A stretch of 8,637 nt of DNA, from contig VSNB01000139.1 in NCBI GenBank assembly GCA_009774055.1, positions 1 to 8,637 of the forward strand, given 5' to 3'. The stretch comes from Clostridiales bacterium. GTDB lineage: Bacteria > Bacillota > Clostridia > Oscillospirales > Oscillospiraceae. Below, in pieces: positions 1-5,974 of this stretch (position 1 is its first letter; each line of letters begins with the position of its first letter). The translations under genes were made by a program, and so were the position numbers. The notes under the pieces were generated by a model. That model ran no database searches, was not told the DNA's origin, and was given only the letters and a program-made list of their open reading frames with translations.

Positions 1-2
1 TT

Positions 3-482
3 CCCAGGCAGGAGGGCGGCGGCGAGGGAAACCTTCCTGGCGCGGAAACCAACCCCTGCTGTATGGGCACCGAGGCCAGGGAGTCCCTGGAGGTGCTGGA
101 GGGCTTTTTGCAGGAGGAGCTGGCGGAGAGCCGCTGCTGCCAGGCCCTGGCCTGCCGGGTGCGGAACCGGCAGGCGGCCCAGCTCCTGTGCCGGGCCGCC
201 GCAGAGAAGCGGGCCGCCGCCCGGGAGCTGTGCGCCGCCTACTACTTAATCACCGGCAATCCCTACGCCCAGGCCGTCACCGTGGAGCGCCTCCACCGGG
301 AGAGCCTGCCCCAGGCCCTGCGGGCCTGCTACCACCAGGAGGCCTGCAACGGCCTCAACTACCAGAGGGCCGCCGACGAAGCCCTGGACCCCTGCCTGCA
401 GAAGCTGTTCGCCCGTCTGTCGGCGCAGGCCTACCGCCGGGCGGAGGACGTGATGGCCCTGCTGGGCTGCCTGGTCTGCTGA
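3..482 (+). CDS. Ferritin-like domain protein, 5'-truncated by the window edge
   Basis: The reading frame is open from base 3, with no stop before the ATG at 63. That ATG has no Shine-Dalgarno site, and the residues before it (NPCC directly upstream of MGTEA) look like normal protein, so the true start lies outside the window. About 159 residues are visible. The visible part is mostly helical, with glutamate-rich helices (QEELAESRCC, AAAEKRAAARE, YHQEACNGLNYQRAADEA, SAQAYRRAED) spaced like a ferritin/rubrerythrin four-helix bundle. It resembles clostridial 'ferritin-like domain' proteins I recall, with the shared phrases NPCCMGTEA, YYLITG and GLNYxRAA. The usual ExxH metal-ligand pairs are degenerate (EKRA and QAYRRAE where ExxH and EYRHAE are expected), so di-iron binding is doubtful. 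About a dozen cysteines are present, including CC pairs and a terminal GCLVC. Role unknown; oxidative-stress or metal handling is only a family-level guess. The HD hydrolase gene follows 76 bp downstream on the same strand. Confidence 0.72.
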   Translation, partial: PRQEGGGEGNLPGAETNPCCMGTEARESLEVLEGFLQEELAESRCCQALACRVRNRQAAQLLCRAAAEKRAAARELCAAYYLITGNPYAQAVTVERLHRESLPQALRACYHQEACNGLNYQRAADEALDPCLQKLFARLSAQAYRRAEDVMALLGCLVC

Positions 483-490
483 GAGGCCGT

Positions 491-517
491 GTTCACAGGC
501 GCTGCGCGCCTATGAAC
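491..517. repeat. Short hairpin made of the core ends of the 167-bp palindromic element
   Basis: Arms at 491-502 and 506-517 form a 12-bp inverted repeat with a 3-nt loop and one C/A mismatch (496 against 512). The inner arms TTCACAGGCG and CGCCTATGAA are identical, in the same order, to the arm sequences at 2532-2541 and 2665-2674 of the larger palindrome, including the same C/A asymmetry. It begins 8 bp after the ferritin-like gene and may also attenuate or terminate transcription there, although no clear T-run follows. Confidence 0.6.
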
Positions 518-558
518 GCTGGCTCAGAATCTTTCTATTTGACTAAGGAGAACAACCC

Positions 559-1149
559 ATGCTGAACACCCGAGACGAGGCGCTGGCCCTGCTGCGCCAA
601 TACAATAAGGAACCCTTCCATCTTCTCCACGCCCTGACGGTGGAAGGCGTCATGGCCTGGTACGCCGGAGAGCTGGGCTATGGGGACCAGGCGGACTTCT
701 GGTCCATGGCGGGCCTCCTCCACGACATCGACTTCGAGCAGTGGCCCGACCAGCACTGCCGGAAGGCCCCGGAGCTCCTCCGGGAGGCCGGGGCGGACGA
801 GGCGCTGATCCACGCTGTGGTCTGCCACGGCTTCGGCCTGTGCTCCGACGTGGAGCCGGTCCATGTGATGGAGAAGGTCCTCTTCGCCGCCGACGAGCTC
901 ACCGGCCTCATCGGCGCCGCCGCCCGGATGCGCCCCAGCAAAAGCGTCCAGGACATGGAGGTCGGCAGTCTGAAGAAGAAGTTCAAGGACAAGAAATTCG
1001 CCGCCGGGTGCAGCCGGGACGTGATCAGCCAGGGGGCTGAGCGTCTGGGGTGGGATCTGGACGTCCTGCTGGAGCGGACTATCCTCGCTATGCGCTCCTG
1101 CGAGGAGCGGGTCAGCGGGGAAATGGCCGCGCTGGCCGAGGCTCAGTAA
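559..1149 (+). CDS. HD-superfamily metal-dependent hydrolase
   Basis: A soluble protein of 196 residues. The start is set by a clean Shine-Dalgarno site, AAGGAG at 545-550, 8 nt before the ATG. An HD-domain metal site is visible in order: His24 (LLHALTVEG), His55-Asp56 (GLLHDIDFE), His90 (VVCHG) and Asp112 (FAADELTG). This is the H...HD...H...D ligand pattern of HD phosphohydrolases. The LLHDID/CHG/ADELTG wording matches the small 'predicted HD superfamily hydrolase' group rather than a (p)ppGpp synthetase/hydrolase or an HD-GYP protein. The substrate is not known; phosphomonoester or nucleotide hydrolysis is the family expectation. A basic stretch, KKKFKDKKF (about 139-147), precedes the C-terminal helices. 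It may be co-transcribed with the upstream ferritin-like gene (76-bp gap holding a small hairpin). It ends just before a strong hairpin shared with the convergent antiporter gene. Confidence 0.88.
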   Translation: MLNTRDEALALLRQYNKEPFHLLHALTVEGVMAWYAGELGYGDQADFWSMAGLLHDIDFEQWPDQHCRKAPELLREAGADEALIHAVVCHGFGLCSDVEPVHVMEKVLFAADELTGLIGAAARMRPSKSVQDMEVGSLKKKFKDKKFAAGCSRDVISQGAERLGWDLDVLLERTILAMRSCEERVSGEMAALAEAQ

Positions 1150-1157
1150 AAGCACAG

Positions 1158-1199
1158 AGAACCCCTTCCGGGAGCGTTTCTGCTCCCGGAAGGGGTTCT
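1158..1199. terminator. Bidirectional hairpin between convergent genes
   Basis: A perfect 18-bp GC-rich inverted repeat (arms 1158-1175 and 1182-1199, 6-nt loop) fills nearly all the space between the stop codons of the HD hydrolase (plus) and the antiporter (minus). It starts 8 bp after one stop and ends 4 bp before the other. Only weak T-rich sequence follows on either strand (GCGCTTATT on plus, CTGTGCTTTTA on minus), so it is probably a bidirectional terminator or 3'-end stabiliser rather than a textbook one. Confidence 0.75.
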
Positions 1200-1203
1200 G
1201 CGC

Positions 1204-2493
1204 TTATTCTCCCAGTTTAAGCGGCTTTTTGGGGGTGTTCTTTTTCCGGGCGTTGGTCCGGCCCTCGGTCTGGATCTCGCCGGCGGCGATGAGGGCCCGC
1301 TTGGTCAGCGCCGGACCCACCAGCTCGTAAACCAGCACGGAGAACAGCACCACACTGCGCACCATGGCCCCGTCGCTGAGCTGCTGGGCGGTGAGGGCCA
1401 TGCCCAGGGCCACGCCGGCCTGGGGCAGCAGGGTGATGCCCAGATACTTGGTGATGCTCTCACTGCATCCGGTGGCGGCACAGCTGCCGCAGGCCCCCAG
1501 GTACTTGCCCAAAGAGCGGAAGATGATGTACACCACACCTACCAGCAGTACCAGGGGATTGGACAGCACCTGGAGATTCAGCTCCGCGCCGGACAGGACG
1601 AAGAACAGCACGAACAGCGGCGCCGTCCAGCCGTCCACTCTGCCCATCAGCTCCTCGGAGAAGTCGCAGATGTTGCAGAACACCGTGCCGGTCATCATGC
1701 ACACCAGCAGCAGGCTGAACCCGCAGTGTACGCCGCCCACCTCGAACTCCGCCATGGACAGCCCCACTGTCAGCAGCACGAAGCCGATGGAAATGGACAG
1801 ACGCTTGCTGCGGGAGAAAAAGTACTTCTCTACCCGGTACAGCACCCATCCGGCAGCGCCGCCCAGGGCCAGGGACAGCACGATCTCCACCAGGGGCTCC
1901 ACCAGCACGGTCATCAGGCTGACGGTCCCGCTCTCCAGGGCGGCGGCCACGCCGAAGGAGGCGGAAAACAGCACCAGGCCCACCGCGTCGTCGATGGCTA
2001 CCACCAGCAGCAGCAGCTTGGTAAGGGGGCCGTCGGCCTTGTACTGGCGCACCACCATGAGGGTAGCCGCCGGAGCGGTGGCCGCCGCGATAGCGCCCAG
2101 GGTGATGGCGGAGGAAATGGAGATCAGATTCGGATTGATGAAATGCAGGACCACCAGGGCCACGTCTACCATGGCAGCGGTGAATACCGCCTGCGCAATG
2201 CCCACGGTGATGGCCTGTTTGCCCATATGCTTGAGCTGCTCCAGGCGGAATTCGTTGCCGATGGTGAAGGCAATGAAGCCCAGGGCGGTCTGGGAGATGA
2301 TGTCCAGGGCGGACACCTCCTCCGGCGTATGGAACCCGACGCCCAGCAGGTTCAGCCTGCCGATGCAGTAGGGCCCCAGCAGCAGCCCGGCCACCAGATA
2401 GGCCGTCACCGCCGGGAGATTCAGCTTCTTGGCCAGACGGGACATCAGGAGCCCGCCCACCAGGGAGAAGGACAGGGAGATCAGAACTTGCAT
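1204..2493 (-). CDS. Cation:proton antiporter (CPA family, Kef/NapA-like membrane domain)
   Basis: A 429-residue polytopic inner-membrane protein, expected to exchange Na+ or K+ for H+. The N-terminus carries the CPA hallmark LNLPAVTAYLVAGLLLGP (about 25-41). An FTIGNEFRLEQLK segment (about 76-88) follows, then TAPAATLMVVRQY (139-151). A membrane-embedded IDDA pair (Asp168-Asp169) sits where CPA2-type exchangers hold the ion-binding acidic residues. About 11-13 hydrophobic segments can be counted by eye. The tail after about residue 405 is short, basic and polar, with no RCK/TrkA-N domain, so this is the bare transport module. The chosen ATG has a modest GAGGT ribosome site 6 nt upstream. The gene is monocistronic, lies convergent to the HD hydrolase, and appears to be driven by the promoter at 2707-2735 across a long palindromic leader. 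The ion preference cannot be read from the sequence. Confidence 0.88.
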   Translation of the reverse strand: MQVLISLSFSLVGGLLMSRLAKKLNLPAVTAYLVAGLLLGPYCIGRLNLLGVGFHTPEEVSALDIISQTALGFIAFTIGNEFRLEQLKHMGKQAITVGIAQAVFTAAMVDVALVVLHFINPNLISISSAITLGAIAAATAPAATLMVVRQYKADGPLTKLLLLVVAIDDAVGLVLFSASFGVAAALESGTVSLMTVLVEPLVEIVLSLALGGAAGWVLYRVEKYFFSRSKRLSISIGFVLLTVGLSMAEFEVGGVHCGFSLLLVCMMTGTVFCNICDFSEELMGRVDGWTAPLFVLFFVLSGAELNLQVLSNPLVLLVGVVYIIFRSLGKYLGACGSCAATGCSESITKYLGITLLPQAGVALGMALTAQQLSDGAMVRSVVLFSVLVYELVGPALTKRALIAAGEIQTEGRTNARKKNTPKKPLKLGE

Positions 2494-2519
2494 GGTATTA
2501 CCTCGTTTCTCTTCGCTTC

Positions 2520-2686
2520 TTAGAACCTGTATTCACAGGCGTTGAACGCCGTCTGGCCGGGTCTTTTACCACCCTGCCGCGTTAAAAAATCTTGAAATAC
2601 GGCAGTATTCCTGCGATTTTTTGCCTTGCAGGGCGGTAAAATCCTTCGCCCATTCAGCATTCCTCGCCTATGAATACAGGTTCTTA
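2520..2686. repeat. 167-bp near-palindromic (MITE/REP-like) element in the antiporter leader
   Basis: The outer arms 2520-2541 and 2665-2686 are inverted repeats matching at 20 of 22 positions. A second strong pair lies inside: TTTTACCACCCTGC (2564-2577) against GCAGGGCGGTAAAA (2628-2641). A weaker A6/T6 pair flanks a centre near 2603. The whole unit is one long imperfect palindrome with no transposase gene. The dinucleotide TA at 2521-2522 and at 2685-2686 could be a TA target duplication, but this is not certain. A collapsed copy of its arm ends is at 491-517. In minus-strand RNA the C/A mismatch of the outer arms and the A/C mismatch of the inner arms both become G-U pairs, so the antiporter transcript should fold well here. 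I recognise the architecture but cannot name the family. Confidence 0.72.
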
Positions 2687-2706
2687 CTGGAAATCGAACA
2701 GCTTGC

Positions 2707-2735
2707 AATATAGCACTTTCCGCCAAAAAATGCAA
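2707..2735 (-). promoter_or_regulatory. Candidate sigma-A promoter for the antiporter gene
   Basis: Reading the minus strand, TTGCAT (2730-2735) and TATATT (2707-2712) are separated by exactly 17 nt. TGC directly precedes the -10, giving an extended -10. The -35 matches consensus at only 3 of 6 positions. Transcription would start near 2700, about 14 nt before the palindromic element, giving a leader of about 200 nt before the antiporter ATG. Nothing gene-like is visible between here and the feoB terminator (about 2736-2845). Confidence 0.5.
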
Positions 2736-2845
2736 GTGGATTTTATGGAAAAGACATCCGTCTTATTGGATCGTCCCCATCCGTACCCTCCAATCCCCGT
2801 GAATTACCCTCCATGAACGGAACGGCCGGCAGGCAAAACCATACC

Positions 2846-2894
2846 AAAAAGCCTGTTTCATATCTCTCCCATACGTTGAGATACGAACCAGGCT
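2846..2894 (-). terminator. Intrinsic terminator of feoB
   Basis: Arms 2850-2866 and 2878-2894 form a 17-bp stem with an 11-nt loop. On the minus strand there is one mismatch and one G-U pair, and the stem runs into a T-tract (TTTTTGG). It begins about 40 nt after the feoB stop codon in the direction of feoB transcription. The arm AGCCTGKTTCGTATCTC recurs at 5927-5943. Confidence 0.75.
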
Positions 2895-2934
2895 CTTTAG
2901 CGGCGTTTTCCTGCCTTAATTATGTACAGCCGGC

Positions 2935-4803
2935 CTATCCCAGCAGCAGGTGGATCAGAATGCAAAGCCCCGCGCCCACGGCGGTGGGCAGGGCGACCGC
3001 CGCCGCTGTCCACTTCAGGCTCTTCGTCTCCTTGTAGATCGTGAAGCACGTCGTACCGCAGGGGAAATGGAACAGGGTGAACACCAGCGCGCACACCGCC
3101 GTGGCGGCGGTCCAGCCGTGGGCCGTCAGCAGTCCATGAAGCTGGGAGAGGCTCCCGTAGTCGGTCAGGGTCCCCGTGGACAGGTACCCCATCAGCATGC
3201 ACGGCACAACGATCTCATTGGCGGGGAAGCCCAGAAAGAAGGCCAGCAGGATGATGCCGTCCAGACCCATCAGCCCTCCCAGAGGCTGGAGGAAATTCGC
3301 CAGATGGAGCAGGACGCTCTCCCCGCCTACGGTCACATTGGCAGCAATCCAGATCAGAAGCCCCGCCGGGGCCGCCACCGCCACCGCCCGGCCCAGGACG
3401 AAGAGCGTCCGGTCCAGAATGGACCGCACCAGCACCTGCCCCACCTGGGGGGCCCGGTAGGGTGGCAGCTCCAGGGAGAAGGAGGAGGGCTCCCCCTTCA
3501 GCGCGGTGGAGGCCAGGAACCTGCTGGCCCACAGGGTCATGGCCACCGCCAGCACGATGCACCCCATCAGCAGCGCCGCCGAGGCGAAGGAGCTCCACAG
3601 CCCGCTCCCGGTGACGAAAAACATGGCGATCAGCGCCGTCAGGGTGGGCAGACGGCCGTTGCAGGGGATGAAGGCGTTGGTGAGGATGGCGATGAGCCGT
3701 TCCCGAGGGCTCTGGATGATCCGGCATCCCATGACGCCGCAGGCGTTGCACCCAAGTCCCATGCACATGGTTAGGCTCTGCCGCCCGTGGGCCCCGGCCT
3801 TTCGGAAGAAGTGGTCCAGGTTGAATGCCACCCTTGGCAGGTAGCCCGCGTCCTCCAGCAGGGTGAACAGGGGGAAGAAGATCGCCATGGGCGGCAGCAT
3901 CACCGACACCACCCAGGCCACCGTCCGGTACACCCCGTCCACCAGGGCCCCCTCCAGCCACCAGGGCGCTCCCGCAGCCTGGAACAGTCCCCGCAGAGGC
4001 TCCTGCCAACCCATGAGCCACGCGCTGAGCAGCTCCGAGGGTACGTTGGCCCCCACCATGGTCAGCCACAGGACCCCCGCCAGCAGCAGAAGCATCACCG
4101 GGATGCCGGTCCTCCGGCTGGTCAGCAGGCGGTCCAGCCGCCGGTCCCGACGGGCGGCTGCCTCCGGGTCCATGTCCGACGCCTTGGCGGCGATGGCCTT
4201 CGCCCGGGCCATGAGGGCCGCCGCGCGGCTCTCGGCGCAGCCGCCGCAGTCCCCGGGGCAGGCCGGGAAAGGCCGCTCCGGCCTGGGGCCCGGGTGCAGG
4301 ACCGTCTCCTCCAGGACCTGCCGCAGCTCGTCCAGCCCCCTGCCGCCCCGGGCGGCGGCGCCTACTACCGGACAGCCCAGCTCCGATGCCAGCACGTCCA
4401 GGTCCACCCGGACGCCCTTCTTCTCCGCCTCGTCCAGCAGGTTCACGCAAAGCGCCGCCGGCCAGGCAATCTCCAGAATCTGCAGCGCCAGGGCCAGGTT
4501 TCGCTCCAGGCAGGTGGCGTCCGCCACCACCAGCGTTACGTCCGCCTCCCCGCCCAGCAGGTAGTCCCGGGTGACCTCCTCCTCGGCGGAGCCGGGGTGG
4601 AGGGAGTAGGCCCCCGGCAGGTCCACCAGGGTATAGGTCCTGCCATGATATGTATACGCTCCCCGGGCGGTTTCCACCGTCTTGCCGGGCCAGTTTCCGG
4701 TGTGCTGGCGCAGGTTGGTCAGCGCGTTGAATACGGTGGATTTCCCCACGTTGGGGTTGCCCACCAGGGCGATCACCGGCCCCTTCCCTTTGGTTCCAGC
4801 CAT
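2935..4803 (-). CDS. feoB: Ferrous iron transporter B, short clostridial variant
   Basis: GTP-dependent Fe(II) importer of the inner membrane, 622 residues from the chosen start. The ATG at 4803 is preferred because AAGGAGG lies 8 nt upstream; the ATG two codons earlier (4809) is only about 2 nt from that site. The N-terminal G domain shows G1 GNPNVGKST (15-23), G3 DLPGAYS (61-67), G4 NLLD (121-124) and a G5-like AAARGG region (about 149-154). A linker with C182-x3-C186-x2-C189 follows, then a gate-type membrane domain of about 8-9 segments. The first gate reads GYLPRVAFNLDHFFRKAG...MGLGCNACGVMGCR (C347, C352, C355, C360) with a following IPCNGRLPT. The second gate holds VPCMLMGY and FPCGTTCFTIYKET. 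Its length is below the roughly 700-800 residues of many FeoB proteins. No feoA is visible. It is divergent from an AraC-family gene. No clear feoB promoter or Fur-type box could be identified upstream. Confidence 0.92.
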   Translation of the reverse strand: MAGTKGKGPVIALVGNPNVGKSTVFNALTNLRQHTGNWPGKTVETARGAYTYHGRTYTLVDLPGAYSLHPGSAEEEVTRDYLLGGEADVTLVVADATCLERNLALALQILEIAWPAALCVNLLDEAEKKGVRVDLDVLASELGCPVVGAAARGGRGLDELRQVLEETVLHPGPRPERPFPACPGDCGGCAESRAAALMARAKAIAAKASDMDPEAAARRDRRLDRLLTSRRTGIPVMLLLLAGVLWLTMVGANVPSELLSAWLMGWQEPLRGLFQAAGAPWWLEGALVDGVYRTVAWVVSVMLPPMAIFFPLFTLLEDAGYLPRVAFNLDHFFRKAGAHGRQSLTMCMGLGCNACGVMGCRIIQSPRERLIAILTNAFIPCNGRLPTLTALIAMFFVTGSGLWSSFASAALLMGCIVLAVAMTLWASRFLASTALKGEPSSFSLELPPYRAPQVGQVLVRSILDRTLFVLGRAVAVAAPAGLLIWIAANVTVGGESVLLHLANFLQPLGGLMGLDGIILLAFFLGFPANEIVVPCMLMGYLSTGTLTDYGSLSQLHGLLTAHGWTAATAVCALVFTLFHFPCGTTCFTIYKETKSLKWTAAAVALPTAVGAGLCILIHLLLG

Positions 4804-4909
4804 TTTCATCCCCTCCTTGTTTTGCATACTGCCACTATATGCGCCCGCCGTCGGAAGGGTGCGGGGGAAACTCTCTATTCCACCGTTTCTCTCCAAAAGT
4901 TGTGGAATT

Positions 4910-4951
4910 GAAAAAAATTTTCGTGACAAACGTTTTCGTTTGTGCTAGAAT
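4910..4951 (+). promoter_or_regulatory. Strong candidate promoter of the AraC-family gene
   Basis: GTGACA (4923-4928) and TAGAAT (4946-4951) are 17 nt apart. TGC lies directly before the -10 (extended -10), and an A/T tract (A7T4, 4911-4921) abuts the -35 like an UP element. Transcription would start near 4958, about 28 nt before the GTG start of the regulator gene. The same intergenic stretch carries the divergent feoB leader. Confidence 0.65.
4926..4943. promoter_or_regulatory. Candidate operator: ACAAACG-N4-CGTTTGT inverted repeat
   Basis: A perfect 7-bp inverted repeat with a 4-nt TTTT centre lies exactly within the -35/-10 region of the promoter driving the AraC-family gene. A protein bound here would block RNA polymerase, so autoregulation or control by another repressor is plausible. 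The AAACG/CGTTT half-sites resemble LacI-family operators as much as AraC sites; AraC proteins usually bind direct repeats. Which factor binds is unknown. Confidence 0.5.
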
Positions 4952-4985
4952 GTTTTTGTACAATAGAAACAGGATATGAAAGCTG

Positions 4986-5852
4986 GTGATGAATGCCGTG
5001 TCCGAGTATTCTTTTTCCATGTTCCCCAACGATAACTTCCTGGACTTCCGGCTGTTCCAGTACGGCTGGGAAGAGTGCGAGCCCCTGCATTCCTTCGGCC
5101 CCTTCGTCCGCAACCACTACCTGTTCCACTACGTTATCTCCGGGAAGGGGATTCTGAACTCCACCGACGAGGCCGGCGTGACCCACCACCATGTCCTGGG
5201 CCCCGGCCAGGGCTTCCTGATCTGCCCGGGGCAGGTCAATACCTACTGCGCCGACGAACACCAGCCCTGGAAGTACGTCTGGCTGGAATTCGACGGCCTG
5301 CGGGCGGCGGACTGCATGGAGGCCGCCGGACTGGGACAGAGTCAGCCCATCTACCGCCCCCAGGGCGGAGGCGGAGAAGAGGTATGCAGCCGGATGCTCT
5401 ATATCACCGAGCACGCCAACGCCTCGCCCCTTCATCTGGTGGGTTATCTGTGCCTGTTTCTGGACGAGCTGGTCCGCTCCTCCGCCTCCCGGCAGGAGCG
5501 GCAGAACAGCCCCTTGCGGGATTTCTATATCCAGGAGGCGGTGACCTTCATCCAGCAGAATTACCAGCGGGACATCACCGTGGAGGAGATCGCCGGAACC
5601 TGCAAGCTCAACCGGAGCTATTTCAGCAAGCTGTTCAAGGCGGTCATCGGCTGCACGCCCCAGGAATTCATCATCCGCCTGCGGCTGACCAAGGCGGCGG
5701 AGCAGATGCGGATGACCGGCGATCCCATCGGGGATATCGCCCGGCGGTGCGGCTATCCCAACCAGCTGCACTTTTCCCAGGCGTTCAAGAAGCGATACGG
5801 CCTGCCGCCCAGGGAGTGGCGGAAGGAAAATAAGCCGGTTAAACGGGGGTAG
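4986..5852 (+). CDS. AraC-family transcriptional regulator with N-terminal cupin sensor
   Basis: A cytoplasmic one-component regulator of 288 residues if translation starts at GTG 4986 (AGGA 11 nt upstream); the adjacent ATG at 4989 is an equally possible start. Residues about 35-105 form an AraC-type ligand-binding cupin (HYLFHYVISGKG, LGPGQGFLICPGQ, WKYVWLEFDG), a form common in clostridial carbohydrate regulators. Residues about 180-282 are the double helix-turn-helix. The first helix region is DITVEEIAGTCKLNRSYFSKLFK, followed by GCTPQEFIIRLRLTKAAEQM. The second is PIGDIARRCGYPNQLHFSQAFKKRYGLPPREWR. No sugar transport or catabolic genes lie within the window, so its target is unknown. The divergent neighbour is feoB, but control of iron uptake is only a positional suggestion. 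A clear intrinsic terminator follows, so the gene is monocistronic. Confidence 0.92.
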   Translation: MMNAVSEYSFSMFPNDNFLDFRLFQYGWEECEPLHSFGPFVRNHYLFHYVISGKGILNSTDEAGVTHHHVLGPGQGFLICPGQVNTYCADEHQPWKYVWLEFDGLRAADCMEAAGLGQSQPIYRPQGGGGEEVCSRMLYITEHANASPLHLVGYLCLFLDELVRSSASRQERQNSPLRDFYIQEAVTFIQQNYQRDITVEEIAGTCKLNRSYFSKLFKAVIGCTPQEFIIRLRLTKAAEQMRMTGDPIGDIARRCGYPNQLHFSQAFKKRYGLPPREWRKENKPVKRG

Positions 5853-5895
5853 GCTGTTAAAAAAGTTGCGCGGAGGGCTTTTTGACCGTCTGAAG

Positions 5896-5925
5896 CGGCG
5901 GGGGCTGATGCCCCCGCCGTTTTTT
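5896..5925 (+). terminator. Rho-independent terminator of the AraC-family gene
   Basis: A perfect 9-bp GC stem (CGGCGGGGG at 5896-5904, CCCCCGCCG at 5911-5919) with a 6-nt loop is followed directly by T6 (5920-5925). It lies 43 bp after the regulator's stop codon. On the minus strand no T-run follows the stem, so it works in the plus direction only. Confidence 0.9.
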
Positions 5926-5952
5926 GAGCCTGTTTCGTATCTCCATGTATGG
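5926..5952. repeat. Partial copy of the feoB terminator-hairpin repeat
   Basis: GAGCCTGTTTCGTATCTC followed by a GTATGG block closely matches the minus-strand sequence of 2896 to about 2869 (GAGCCTGGTTCGTATCTC, then GTATGG). One difference lies in the first 18 bases. Only one arm and the loop are conserved; no matching second arm follows here. It abuts the araC terminator and lies between the convergent ends of the AraC-family and HTH-membrane genes. Confidence 0.45.
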
Positions 5953-5974
5953 CGATTGGTTTAGAAGCATGTCC

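Noticed and set aside
539..544. TTGACT resembling a -35 box before the HD hydrolase gene
   Set aside because: It abuts the AAGGAG ribosome site, with only about 14 nt to the ATG, so no -10 or leader can fit.
535..1155. A 206-codon minus-strand frame opposite the HD hydrolase gene
   Set aside because: No ribosome site or family motif is visible. The plus-strand frame carries the full HD ligand set and a good ribosome site.
2600..2690. CRISPR-like or tRNA-like structure
   Set aside because: The repeats are inverted rather than direct and regularly spaced, and no cloverleaf with the usual T-arm bases was found.
2520..2735. A 71-codon open frame on the minus strand upstream of the antiporter
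   Set aside because: It lies almost wholly inside the palindromic element and the promoter region, and has no recognisable domain or ribosome site. It is better explained as chance coding across a repeat.
2813..3037. A 74-codon plus-strand frame starting near the feoB terminator
   Set aside because: It runs through the feoB terminator hairpin and into the feoB C-terminus, with no Shine-Dalgarno site.
3787..4911. Long plus-strand open frames opposite feoB (for example 374 codons)
   Set aside because: Their translations are rich in Gly, Pro, Arg and Gln with no domain. They are shadows of the GC-rich feoB gene, which has clear motifs.
4804..4985. Fur- or DtxR-type operator for feoB
   Set aside because: No sequence close to the GATAATGATAATCATTATC-type or TTAGG/CCTAA-type palindromes was seen. 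The A7T4 tract is better read as an UP-type element.
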